This document shows positions 8,911-16,495 of a stretch of DNA of 64,000 bases, piece after piece. A program made the position numbers and the translations under genes. Position 1 is the first letter of the stretch. Each line of letters starts with the position of its first letter. The DNA comes from Viridibacterium sp047600765. GTDB lineage: Bacteria; Pseudomonadota; Gammaproteobacteria; Burkholderiales; Rhodocyclaceae. The stretch covers positions 186,001-250,000 of the forward strand of contig JASGKF010000001.1 of NCBI GenBank assembly GCA_047600765.1. Reading direction: 5' to 3'. Under the pieces are notes generated by a model. It ran no database searches and had not been told where the DNA came from. It saw nothing but the letters and a program-made list of their open reading frames with translations.

Positions 8911-8938
8911 AAAGCCCGGCCAAAGGCCGGGCTTTTTT
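8911..8938. terminator. Intrinsic terminator, shared by lipoprotein gene and tRNA operon
   Basis: AAAGCCCGGCC (8911-8921) and GGCCGGGCTTT (8925-8935) form an 11-bp stem with an AAA loop and a T-run after it. The AAA tract on the other side lets it also stop the minus-strand tRNA transcript, whose last gene ends at 8942. Confidence 0.9.
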
Positions 8939-8941
8939 ATT

Positions 8942-9018
8942 TGGGGCGACATACCGGGATCGAACCGGTGACACTTGGAATCACAATCCAATGCTCTACC
9001 GACTGAGCTAATGCCGCC
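8942..9018 (-). tRNA. tRNA-His (GTG anticodon)
   Basis: 77 bases including the encoded CCA. An 8-bp acceptor stem is visible because of the extra G at position -1 facing C73, the hallmark of tRNA-His. The anticodon loop TTGTGAT sits on stem TTGGA/TCCAA; the T-arm is ACCGG-TTCGATC-CCGGT. It is the last gene of the Pro-Arg-His operon. Confidence 0.97.
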
Positions 9019-9061
9019 ACTGGGTACTACAAAACCTGTGCAACGTCGGTACTACGAATTC

Positions 9062-9138
9062 TGGCCTGCCCGAAGGGAATCGAACCCCTAACCTACGGCT
9101 TAGAAGGCCGTTGCTCTATCCAGTTGAGCTACGGGCAG
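9062..9138 (-). tRNA. tRNA-Arg (TCT anticodon)
   Basis: 77 bases including CCA. The acceptor stem is CTGCCCG/CGGGCAG, unusual in starting with C1. Anticodon stem ACGGC/GCCGT carries loop CTTCTAA, so it reads AGA/AGG. T-arm AGGGG-TTCGATT-CCCTT. Middle gene of the operon. Confidence 0.96.
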
Positions 9139-9200
9139 TTCGGCTCGCGGTCCTTCGACAGGTCTCGGGTCGCTGATCCCGCATCACTTGCCGGGAACCT

Positions 9201-9277
<77 letters not shown>

Positions 9278-9287
9278 AGGAGGGCGA

Positions 9288-9316
9288 ATTCTATGTGAAT
9301 CGATGCAGCGCGTCAA
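9288..9316 (-). promoter_or_regulatory. Sigma70 promoter of the tRNA-Pro/Arg/His operon
   Basis: On the minus strand TTGACG (9316-9311), a 17-base spacer and TAGAAT (9293-9288) make a near-consensus promoter. The bases between the -10 and the tRNA-Pro 5' end are C/G-rich, as in stringently controlled stable-RNA promoters. Confidence 0.85.
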
Positions 9317-9381
9317 ACGATTCTGACGACTTCAGCTTTGCCTTCTTACAGCTCGTCAGATTCGCGGAGAAGGCGTAGCGA

Positions 9382-9457
9382 GCGCGCCAAGGTCGAAGCG
9401 CGGAGCGGAGCTGTACTCAGGTACAGCGAGCACCACAACTTCGAGATTGGCGGGCGC
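9382..9457. repeat. Three nested inverted repeats forming one long hairpin downstream of slyD
   Basis: GCGCGCCAA (9382-9390) faces TTGGCGGGCGC (9447-9457, one two-base bulge), CGAAG (9394-9398) faces CTTCG (9439-9443), and GCTGTAC (9410-9416) faces GTACAGC (9421-9427) around a TCAG loop. The three pairs nest on a single axis. A further pair, TCTGACGA (9322-9329) and TCGTCAGA (9353-9360), lies beside it. There is no T-run and no coding potential. It may be an intergenic REP-like element, an mRNA 3'-end stabiliser for slyD, or a structured RNA. Confidence 0.55.
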
Positions 9458-9475
9458 AGTAGCTTTATCCGTGAA

Positions 9476-9955
9476 TTAGTGATGGTGACCGTGGGGACCG
9501 TGTACGTGGCCGTGGGTAATTTCTTCCAGCGTCGCCTGGCGCACTTCTGCCACCGTAATGCTGAACACCAGCGCCGTGCCGGCAAGGGGATGGTTGCCAT
9601 CGACGACAACCTTGCCATCTTCGATGTCGGTAATACGGAAGATCAGGTCTTCCTCACCGTCTTCACCCACACGCTCGAAAGCCATGCCGACTTCGATATC
9701 GGGCGGAAAGAGCTGGGCGTCTTCGATCATCACCAGACTCTCGTCGTATTCGCCGAACGCGTCGTCCGGTTGCAACTTGATCTCCAGCTTTTCGCCAAGC
9801 TTCTTGCCATGCAGGCCTTCCTCGATCAACGGGAAGATGCCATCGTAGCCACCGTGCAGGTAGACCAAGGGCTGCTTGCCCTCATCCACCACGTTGCCGT
9901 CCGGATCACGAACGGTGTAATCAAGCGTTACGACGGTGTTCTTGACGATTTCCAT
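9476..9955 (-). CDS. slyD: SlyD-like FKBP-type peptidyl-prolyl cis-trans isomerase
   Basis: 159 residues from the ATG at 9955, which has AGGAG five bases upstream; a GTG two codons earlier is less likely. The FKBP fold is split by the insert-in-flap chaperone domain typical of SlyD (GKKLGEKLEIKLQPDDAFGEYDESL). The C-terminus is His-rich (HGHVHGPHGHHH), consistent with Ni/Zn binding. Family role: proline isomerisation, folding and metal delivery to hydrogenase-type enzymes. It overlaps the 3' end of the upstream peroxiredoxin-like gene by about 35 bases, so the two are probably co-translated. Confidence 0.92.
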   Translation of the reverse strand: MEIVKNTVVTLDYTVRDPDGNVVDEGKQPLVYLHGGYDGIFPLIEEGLHGKKLGEKLEIKLQPDDAFGEYDESLVMIEDAQLFPPDIEVGMAFERVGEDGEEDLIFRITDIEDGKVVVDGNHPLAGTALVFSITVAEVRQATLEEITHGHVHGPHGHHH

Positions 9956-10514
9956 GCTCACTCCTGGTCAGTTCTTTCAATGATTGCAGCACCGCTGCCA
10001 GGTGTTCTCGTGAGCCCACATCCTGGAACACGCGGTGAATCACACCGTCGCGCCGGATGATGAAGGTTTTCCGTTGCACCGAAGCCTTTGGTACCCCGCC
10101 GATCTCCTGTTGATGCCAGACGCCATAGAGGCGACAGGCCTCAGCATCTTCATCAGAGAGCAGCCGCATGGAAAGGCCGTGCTCGTCCCGGAAATCTGCG
10201 TGCCGCAGACAGTCGTCAAGGCTGACCCCCACCACTTCAGCATCACAGTCCGTGAACTCCGATTCATGATCGGAGTACAGGATGGACTGCTGGGTGCTCG
10301 ACGGCATGCCGTCGCGGGGATAGAAGTACAGCACGACGTTGTGTCGGCTCAACGCTTCCCGCAGGTCAAACATTTCCATGTCTGCGTCCGGCAGGGAAAA
10401 CAGCGGCGCGGGGCTCCCGGTGGTCAGTTCGGCGACCAAGCCATGCGTGGCCGATTGTACGCTGGAGAGCGTCCGCTGCGAACGGTTCGTGTCGAGTTCC
10501 ATCAGTCGCGCCAT
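9921..10514 (-). CDS. Peroxiredoxin-like (AhpC/TSA fold) protein lacking the peroxidatic cysteine
   Basis: 197 residues from the ATG at 10514 (GGGAGA six bases upstream). The fold matches BCP/PrxQ: GSPAPLFSLPDAD, VVLYFYPRDGMPSST, VVGVSLDD, LSDEDAEACRLYGVW and TFIIRRDGVI. In active BCP the loop reads TPGCTTE, as in the paralogue at 44728-45183; here it is MPSSTQQ with Ser73 at the Cys position. The usual thiol peroxidase chemistry is therefore not expected. Three other cysteines exist but not in catalytic positions. It overlaps slyD. It could be a structural or regulatory relative; the function is unknown. Confidence 0.8.
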   Translation of the reverse strand: MARLMELDTNRSQRTLSSVQSATHGLVAELTTGSPAPLFSLPDADMEMFDLREALSRHNVVLYFYPRDGMPSSTQQSILYSDHESEFTDCDAEVVGVSLDDCLRHADFRDEHGLSMRLLSDEDAEACRLYGVWHQQEIGGVPKASVQRKTFIIRRDGVIHRVFQDVGSREHLAAVLQSLKELTRSEHGNRQEHRRNA

Positions 10515-10646
10515 TGAAATCTCCCGGGGGCTTTCTCTTGAGATAGTCAACGACACGACGAGAGACAAGTTTATTGCGACGCTATTCCACAATCCTTCAC
10601 GAACGCGTCATCTGTCACATTTGTCACATGCGACCGGCGGCCCGCC

Positions 10647-13007
10647 TCAGCGGATGCAGACCTTGCGCACCTGATTCATGTCGGTCAGGCCGGCCAGCAC
10701 TTTTTCGATGCCGTCCTGCCTGAGTGTGCGCATCCCGTCATCGAGCGCAGTGATCATCAGCTCGGACACCCGGGCGCGCGTCTGGATGAGGCGCTTGACC
10801 GCATCCGAGCCAAGCATGAGCTCATGCAGGCCGACACGGCCACGATAGCCCGTGTCATTGCATTCTTCGCAGCCCTTGGGGCGCATGAGCTGTATACGGC
10901 CTTGCGAATCAGCAAACCGTTTGTGCCAATCCTCGCGCAATGCCTCCCTCGCACGAACGGGGTCCGCAGCGAAGCCCGGTGTTTGACGCAAGTCTTCGCA
11001 GTATTCGTCGAGCAAGGCATCCAGCTCCGCGGCGCTCGCTGCATGCGCCTCACCACAACGCCGGCAGACGCGCCGGGCAAGACGTTGCGCCAGCACACCC
11101 AACAGGGCGTCAGCGAAGTTGAAAGGATCCATGCCCATGTCGAGCAGGCGCACGATGGATTCCGGTGCGCTGTTGGTGTGCAGCGTCGACAACACGAGGT
11201 GTCCCGTCAGGGAGGCTTCCAGACCGATGGTGACCGTTTCACGATCACGCATTTCACCCACCATAATCACGTCAGGATCGGCACGCAGGAAGGCACGCAT
11301 GACCACCGGGAAATCCAGCCCCGCCTTGCGATTGACCTGCACCTGGCGCAGACCTTTCTGCGTGATTTCGACAGGGTCTTCCGCCGTCCAGATCTTGGTG
11401 TCCGGCGTGTTGATGTACTTGAGGATGGAGTGCAGCGTGGTGGTCTTGCCTGAACCCGTCGGGCCACACACGAAGAAGATACCGTAGGGTTTGGCAATCG
11501 TTTCCTTGAGGCGAGCCAGCGTCGACTCCGACAGGTTCAGCGCATCCAGCGGTAGCGGCTCGCCCTGCGCCAGCAGACGCATCACGACATCTTCCAGCCC
11601 GCCCGCCGTCGGCACTGTGGCCACACGCAACTCGAGGTCCAGCGGGCCGTACTTGCGGAACTTGATCTTGCCGTCCTGCGGCTTGCGACGCTCAGAGATA
11701 TCGAGATCGGCCATGATCTTGATGCGCGCCACCATGGGGCTGCGATAGCTTGCCGGCACTTCGACGTAGGGCATCAGGGCACCGTCCTTGCGGAAACGGA
11801 TCAGTGTCTTTTCCTTGCCGGGGCGCGGCTCGATGTGGATGTCCGACGCGCCTTGCCGATGCGCATCGACGATGACGCGATTGACCAGCTTGACCAACTC
11901 GTTATCGGCGGCCGCTGCCAGATCTTCGTTGCTCGCAGCGTCCCCGTCCTCTCCCATCTCCGACAGCAGATCTCCGACCGACGACAGGTCTTCTCCGCCC
12001 TGATCGAAATACTGCGCAACCGTCCGTTCGAATTCGCGCTGCAGGCACACCCGGTAGTGCAGCGGGGCGCCGTGAAATACGTTGTGCGCCACACGGGTGC
12101 CGATCACCTGCTCGGGATCAACGGCCAGCACCACAATGCCATCCGGCCCGTCTTCCAGCGGCAGCCAGTGGTTGCGCATGACATATTCGCGCTTGAGGTT
12201 GCGCAGCAGATCCATGGGCCGGATACGGTCCGCACGAAAGGGCTCGTAGGGCACGCCATAGAACTGCGACATGGCCTCACCCAACTCTGCAAGAGGCAAA
12301 CCCAGCTCGTCGGAGAGATAGTCCTCCAGCGTCACGCCACGCTGCCGCGCCGCCTCCCGTGCGGCGTCCATTTCATCCGCGTCGAGGCGCCCGCTGCGCA
12401 CCAGGTAGTCGAAGCGCGAACGCAAAGGCTGCTCGGCCCGCAGACGCTGGGCGAAAGCAATCGACAGCGTCTGCGCGAGTGCCAGCACCCCCTCTTCCTC
12501 AATAGGCGAAAAAGGCTGGGCATCGTGCGTGTTGATCAGCTGGATCACGCCGATCAGGTTTTCACTGTCGAGATCGACCAGTGGCGTCGCAAGCATCTGC
12601 CGGCACTGGAAGCCATGGCGCTGATCCATCTCTTGCCGGAATTCGAGATCCGGCGAGATCGCATTCAGTTCATCCCGGTCATAGACGTTGCGCAGATTGA
12701 GTGTCTGCCGCCGCCCCGCCACGTACCCCGCGACGCTGTCATCCGCCACTGCAAGACGAATCGCGCGGCTTTCATCCAGACCGGTCTTTACGCGCGCATT
12801 GAGATAGGCGCCGCTTTCATCCACGGTGTAAACCGTCAGCCTCTCGGCACCGAACAACGCACAGATTTCAGTAGACACATCGAAGATGATTTCGTCGATG
12901 TCGTGCGTTTCGTGGATACGCGTCGTCAGCGCCTGCAGGCCTTTGAAAAAAGCCAGGCGGCGCGCCATAGCGTTCGATTTTCCGGATTGCGCACTGCGGG
13001 TGCTCAT
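10647..13007 (-). CDS. GspE/PilB-type secretion/pilus ATPase with N-terminal GAF domain
   Basis: 786 residues. A GAF-type sensor domain spans about 15-190, followed by a GspE/MshE N-terminal domain (about 200-340) and the hexameric ATPase (about 365-786). ATPase signs: Walker A GPTGSGKT (515-522), Asp box TAEDPVE (541-547), Walker B DPDVIMVGEMRD and His box GHLVLSTLHT. A tetra-cysteine zinc site is at C648/C651/C713/C716. No pilin, PilC/GspF or secretin gene is adjacent. The GAF domain suggests ATPase activity is tuned by a small ligand. The next genes upstream on the same strand encode an MBL-fold enzyme and an FHA protein. Which machine it drives is unknown. Confidence 0.85.
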   Translation of the reverse strand: MSTRSAQSGKSNAMARRLAFFKGLQALTTRIHETHDIDEIIFDVSTEICALFGAERLTVYTVDESGAYLNARVKTGLDESRAIRLAVADDSVAGYVAGRRQTLNLRNVYDRDELNAISPDLEFRQEMDQRHGFQCRQMLATPLVDLDSENLIGVIQLINTHDAQPFSPIEEEGVLALAQTLSIAFAQRLRAEQPLRSRFDYLVRSGRLDADEMDAAREAARQRGVTLEDYLSDELGLPLAELGEAMSQFYGVPYEPFRADRIRPMDLLRNLKREYVMRNHWLPLEDGPDGIVVLAVDPEQVIGTRVAHNVFHGAPLHYRVCLQREFERTVAQYFDQGGEDLSSVGDLLSEMGEDGDAASNEDLAAAADNELVKLVNRVIVDAHRQGASDIHIEPRPGKEKTLIRFRKDGALMPYVEVPASYRSPMVARIKIMADLDISERRKPQDGKIKFRKYGPLDLELRVATVPTAGGLEDVVMRLLAQGEPLPLDALNLSESTLARLKETIAKPYGIFFVCGPTGSGKTTTLHSILKYINTPDTKIWTAEDPVEITQKGLRQVQVNRKAGLDFPVVMRAFLRADPDVIMVGEMRDRETVTIGLEASLTGHLVLSTLHTNSAPESIVRLLDMGMDPFNFADALLGVLAQRLARRVCRRCGEAHAASAAELDALLDEYCEDLRQTPGFAADPVRAREALREDWHKRFADSQGRIQLMRPKGCEECNDTGYRGRVGLHELMLGSDAVKRLIQTRARVSELMITALDDGMRTLRQDGIEKVLAGLTDMNQVRKVCIR

Positions 13008-13111
13008 GCCATCGCTACCTGTCCAGGTCTGTCAGTCCGATCAACCCCGGCGCCTCGATCCCGAGTACGCCCTCCGTTTCATATCGGTCCGGGCACAACG
13101 AATCTTCACGC

Positions 13112-13879
13112 TCAGATCGTGAAGGTTTTTCCGTTTTCGAGAATCCGGGGCTGGAAACGCGCGAGCTTGTCGACGATCTCCTGCACGATCTGCTCGCTCA
13201 TGCCCGGCTTGAGATGGGTGATGTAAATCTCGGGAGCGGACACCAAGCGCTCCAGCATTACCGAAAGCATGCTTGGACACAGGTGACGTGCTGCCAGCGC
13301 CAGATCGTGCTGGCTGTCTGGGAAAGCCGTTTCAACAATGAAATAGCGCAGATCCGGCATTGCGTTCAATGCATCCACCAAGGCATCGCATGGCCCGGTG
13401 TCGCCCGAAAACACAAGGTACCCCGCCCCATCACAAAGGCTGTAGCCCACTGCAGGGACCGCATGCGAGGCCGGCAACGCACGGATCTCGCGGCTGCCTT
13501 GCTGCCAGCTTTCACCGACAGCCAGCGTCTGGAAGCGCAGGAAAGGATTGTCCCGATCCGGAATGGCGCTGAAGTCCGGCCACACCAGCCAGTTGAAAAT
13601 ATGCGAGCGCAGGATGCGCAGGGTTTCCTCGGTCGCATGCACCGTGATCGGCTTGTCACGGAAGTCCCCGATGGTATCGACCAGCATGGGCAGCATGGCG
13701 ATGTGGTCGAGATGCGCGTGAGTCAGGAAGACATGATCAATCTTGAGCAGCGACTCGAAGGGCACGACGGCAAGGCCGGTGCCGCAATCGATCAGGATGT
13801 CTTCGTCGACCAGCAACGAAGTCGTCCGGTTCTCCGTACCGCCAATCCCGCCACTACAGCCGAGGACCCGGATCTCCAT
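13112..13879 (-). CDS. MBL-fold metallohydrolase, class II cyclic-nucleotide phosphodiesterase-like
   Basis: 255 residues with the metallo-beta-lactamase motif TH54-A-H56-L-D58-H59, plus PASHAVPAVGYSL, VFSGDTGPCDALVD and a late ITHLKPG His. The start MEIRVLGCSGGIGGTENRTTS and overall layout resemble 3',5'-cyclic-nucleotide phosphodiesterase class II/CpdP-like and beta-CASP-less MBL enzymes. The substrate could be a cyclic nucleotide, but tRNA 3' processing and other phosphodiester activities cannot be excluded. It sits between the FHA gene and the GAF-ATPase gene on one strand with short gaps (24 and about 104 bases), suggesting a shared signalling role. Confidence 0.78.
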   Translation of the reverse strand: MEIRVLGCSGGIGGTENRTTSLLVDEDILIDCGTGLAVVPFESLLKIDHVFLTHAHLDHIAMLPMLVDTIGDFRDKPITVHATEETLRILRSHIFNWLVWPDFSAIPDRDNPFLRFQTLAVGESWQQGSREIRALPASHAVPAVGYSLCDGAGYLVFSGDTGPCDALVDALNAMPDLRYFIVETAFPDSQHDLALAARHLCPSMLSVMLERLVSAPEIYITHLKPGMSEQIVQEIVDKLARFQPRILENGKTFTI

Positions 13880-13903
13880 GCGCGGGCGCCGTCTGGGTTC
13901 CGA

Positions 13904-14656
13904 TCAGCCTTGCGGCCGCAAATAAAAGCCCATCTTGACGCCGGCGATCTCGATCACATCCTGATCCGCCAGCAGATGCGCCTGCGCGTCGAGCTGACGA
14001 CCATTGACGATCGGGAAGCTGTCGCCTTCGACGTGGGTAATGAAGTAACCGTGGGGGCGGCGCGTAATCACCGCCACCTGCGTGCCGGGCTTGCCCAGCG
14101 TGGTCAGGGACTTCGACAGCTCCAGCTCACGCCCCGCATTACGGCCGGAGAGGATCTGCACCATGCCCATCGCTTCGTCCCCACGCGGACGCGTCTGTTC
14201 GCCTGCTGGGCCGCTCCAGCCGCCCGTTGACGAGGCGTCGCTGACCGAGGTCTCGACACCAAAGCCCACCATTGTGTCTGTGTGACCACGCGGCGTATTG
14301 GTGAGCTTTGCTGCCTCGGGTGCCGGCACGAAGGCTTTCTCGAACGTGCTGCCTGCCGCGAACTCGGGCGTGTCCTTGATGAACTTGAGGCGGTACTTGC
14401 CAAGCTCCACGACATCGCCTTCTTTCAGCACGTGCTTCTTGACGGGCTGGCTGTTGACGTAGGTGCCGTTGGTGCTGTTGAGATCTTCCAGGAAGGCATC
14501 GTTGAGGATGCAGACAATGACGGCGTGCTCGCCGCTGATGGCCAGATTGTCGATCTGGATATCGTTGTGCGGCTTGCGGCCGATGGAGGTGCGCTCCTTG
14601 CTCAACATGATTTCCTTGAGCACCAGACCATCCATGCTTAGAACCAGCTTCGCCAT
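13904..14656 (-). CDS. FHA-domain protein with a second, degenerate FHA-like domain
   Basis: 250 residues. Domain one (about 1-90) has the phosphothreonine-binding set: SIGRKPHNDI, SGEHAVI and LNSTNGTYVN. A low-complexity linker (about 95-160) follows. Domain two (about 163-248: VQILSGRNAGRELEL ... TRRPHGYFITHVEG ... IVNGRQL) has the FHA shape but lacks the GR-S-H-N signature. FHA domains read Ser/Thr phosphorylation, yet no Ser/Thr kinase is in the window. It is the upstream member of the FHA - MBL - GAF-ATPase group. It is cytoplasmic: no signal peptide or TM. Confidence 0.85.
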   Translation of the reverse strand: MAKLVLSMDGLVLKEIMLSKERTSIGRKPHNDIQIDNLAISGEHAVIVCILNDAFLEDLNSTNGTYVNSQPVKKHVLKEGDVVELGKYRLKFIKDTPEFAAGSTFEKAFVPAPEAAKLTNTPRGHTDTMVGFGVETSVSDASSTGGWSGPAGEQTRPRGDEAMGMVQILSGRNAGRELELSKSLTTLGKPGTQVAVITRRPHGYFITHVEGDSFPIVNGRQLDAQAHLLADQDVIEIAGVKMGFYLRPQG

Positions 14657-14711
14657 GTTCTCCTCAACCTCGATTTGCTTTTGCTCGTCCGCAGACGTTG
14701 CCTGAGAGGCA

Positions 14712-15704
14712 TCAATAAGGCAGTTGCTGCCCGCAATGACTACCCGGGCCGTTCTCCGCTGCGGACAACTTATCCGACAAGCCGGCTTCTTGCAACACCA
14801 TCGCCGCCACGGCGATGTCCTGGATCGCCAGTCCCTGTGACTCGAACAGCGTGATCTGCTTCACATCCTGCCGCCCTGGATGCCGTCCTGTCAGTACATC
14901 ACCCAACTCGACAAGCTCGCGCACAGCCAGGCGCCCCTTCTCCATCAAGGCACTCAGATCGCCAGCTTCCAGCAGCGCCGTGTCACGACTGTCCACGCAA
15001 ACCAGACCTGCGCGCATCACTGCGGCTTCATCCAGCTCCCGCCTCAACAGGGAGTTCGATCCCATTGCATTGACATGCATTCCATCGGCAAGCCAGGCAG
15101 CGTCCAGCACCGGCTTGGACGAAGTCGTGGCCGTGACGACGATGTCGCTGTCGCGCACCGCAGCTTCTGCACTCGCAGCAGGCTCCACTGGAATACCCAG
15201 CTCCGCTGCCATGCGCGCACAGAATTCCGCCAGTTCGTTTGGCCGACGTGCGTACACCTTGAACAGCCGGACGGTCCTGACCGCGGCGAGTGCCAGCATC
15301 TGGCCACGGGCCTGACGCCCGGCACCGATGATGCCGACGGTGGCCGCATCAGGCCGCGACAGCACGCGCGCTGCCAGGCCGGCAGCGGCCCCGGTTCGCA
15401 TGATGCCGATCTGGTCAGCCTCCATGACGGCAAGCGGTGCTCCGCTGTCCGCGTCAAAAAGATGCAGCCAGAAGCGCGCGCCTTTTGCTGTCGATGTGTA
15501 GGTCTTGAAACCCATCACGCCACGAACCGGCCAGGCCGCCTGCAACAGGTGCTGCATGGCGCCACCACCACGAACGCGCCGGCGTGGCACGTCAGTCGCC
15601 TCACCCAGCGTCAAGGCACAATGCGCCGCCTCGACAGCCGGCAAGACCCGGCCCATGTCGAGATACGGTGCAACGTCCGCTTCGCTGAGAAAGCATGCTG
15701 TCAC
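14712..15704 (-). CDS. Ornithine cyclodeaminase / mu-crystallin family NAD(P)-dependent enzyme
   Basis: 330 residues with the family layout: an N-terminal substrate/dimer domain, then a Rossmann domain with TVGIIGAGRQARGQM (dinucleotide loop), DIVVTATTSSKP and HVNAMGSNS. The family includes ornithine cyclodeaminase, alanine dehydrogenase and ketimine reductases; the substrate cannot be told from sequence. The start MTACFLSEADVAPYL is typical. It begins one base from the stop of the TerC-like gene, so the two are probably co-transcribed, with no clear metabolic link. Confidence 0.8.
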   Translation of the reverse strand: MTACFLSEADVAPYLDMGRVLPAVEAAHCALTLGEATDVPRRRVRGGGAMQHLLQAAWPVRGVMGFKTYTSTAKGARFWLHLFDADSGAPLAVMEADQIGIMRTGAAAGLAARVLSRPDAATVGIIGAGRQARGQMLALAAVRTVRLFKVYARRPNELAEFCARMAAELGIPVEPAASAEAAVRDSDIVVTATTSSKPVLDAAWLADGMHVNAMGSNSLLRRELDEAAVMRAGLVCVDSRDTALLEAGDLSALMEKGRLAVRELVELGDVLTGRHPGRQDVKQITLFESQGLAIQDIAVAAMVLQEAGLSDKLSAAENGPGSHCGQQLPY

Positions 15705-15705
15705 G

Positions 15706-16422
15706 TCAGTCCTTGCCGGCTTCCTTCGACGGGCGACGGGCCGTCACGAGTTTGCCAAGGGCATACACCAGCACGGCACCGCCCACGCCAACGCCATACT
15801 TCAGCACATCGCTTGCCTCGGCAATACCGAGCAGCTTCAGCACAGCCGGGTCGGTAATCGCCATCGTGCCGGCAATCCACCCCAGCAACATGGCACCCAG
15901 GGTGATGATGAACGGGAAGCGCTCCATCAGCTTCAGCACCAGTTGACTGCCGAATACGATGATGGGGATACTGACCAGCAAGCCGAAAATCACCAGTGGC
16001 ATCTGGTGCGTACCAGCAGCCTCGGCCGCTCCGGCAATGGCAATGACGTTGTCGATGCTCATCACCAGGTCCGCCACGATCACGGTTTTGATGGCCGCCA
16101 ACAGGCGATCACTGCCCTGGATCTCGTCGTGACCATCCTCGTCCTGGGTCAGCAGCTTGACGCCGATCCAGATCAGCAACAGACCGCCAATGAGCTTGAG
16201 GTAAGGAATCTGCAGCAGGGTCAGTGCGAAGAAGATGAGGATGACGCGCAACAGCACGGCACCAGCAGTTCCCCAGATGATGCCTTGCAGGCGCAGCTTG
16301 GCGGGCAGTTGCCTGCAGGCCAATGCGATGACAACCGCGTTATCGCCCCCAAGCAATATGTCGATCATGATGATCTGACCAACTGCCAGCAGGAATTCGG
16401 GACTCAGGAACTGCTCCATCAA
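15706..16422 (-). CDS. TerC-family integral membrane protein (YjbE-like, putative metal transporter)
   Basis: 238 residues, about seven hydrophobic helices. TerC signature residues are in the first and fourth segments: MIDILLGGDNAVVIAL and VADLVMSIDNVIAIAG, the acidic Asp-Asn motifs thought to bind cations. A charged loop (TQDEDGHDEIQG) separates the two halves. Members export Mn(II) or Ca(II) or confer tellurium resistance; a Mn-exporter role is plausible. Located in the inner membrane. The start region MMEQFLSPEFL leaves M1 or M2 open. Confidence 0.85.
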   Translation of the reverse strand: MMEQFLSPEFLLAVGQIIMIDILLGGDNAVVIALACRQLPAKLRLQGIIWGTAGAVLLRVILIFFALTLLQIPYLKLIGGLLLIWIGVKLLTQDEDGHDEIQGSDRLLAAIKTVIVADLVMSIDNVIAIAGAAEAAGTHQMPLVIFGLLVSIPIIVFGSQLVLKLMERFPFIITLGAMLLGWIAGTMAITDPAVLKLLGIAEASDVLKYGVGVGGAVLVYALGKLVTARRPSKEAGKD

Positions 16423-16444
16423 TATCTCCAGTTATCTCGGCAAA

Positions 16445-16478
16445 ACACAGAAGGCCGCTCGCGCGGCCTTTTCTGTTC
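16445..16478 (-). terminator. Terminator hairpin after sucCD
   Basis: AAGGCCGC (16451-16458) and GCGGCCTT (16463-16470) form an 8-bp GC-rich stem with a TCGC loop, extended by flanking ACAG/CTGT. It lies 18 bases past the sucD stop. The T-run is better on the plus strand than on the minus strand. Confidence 0.65.
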
Positions 16479-16495
16479 ACTTCTGCCTGCTCTGA

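Noticed and set aside
9382..9457. Nested repeat as an integron attC site
   Set aside because: The conserved outer core sites (GTTRRRY / RYYYAAC) are missing and no cassette or integrase is near.
11835..13226. 463-codon open frame on the plus strand opposite the GAF-ATPase
   Set aside because: Antisense shadow of a well-supported gene in high-GC DNA; no domain and odd composition (His/Arg/Gln-rich).
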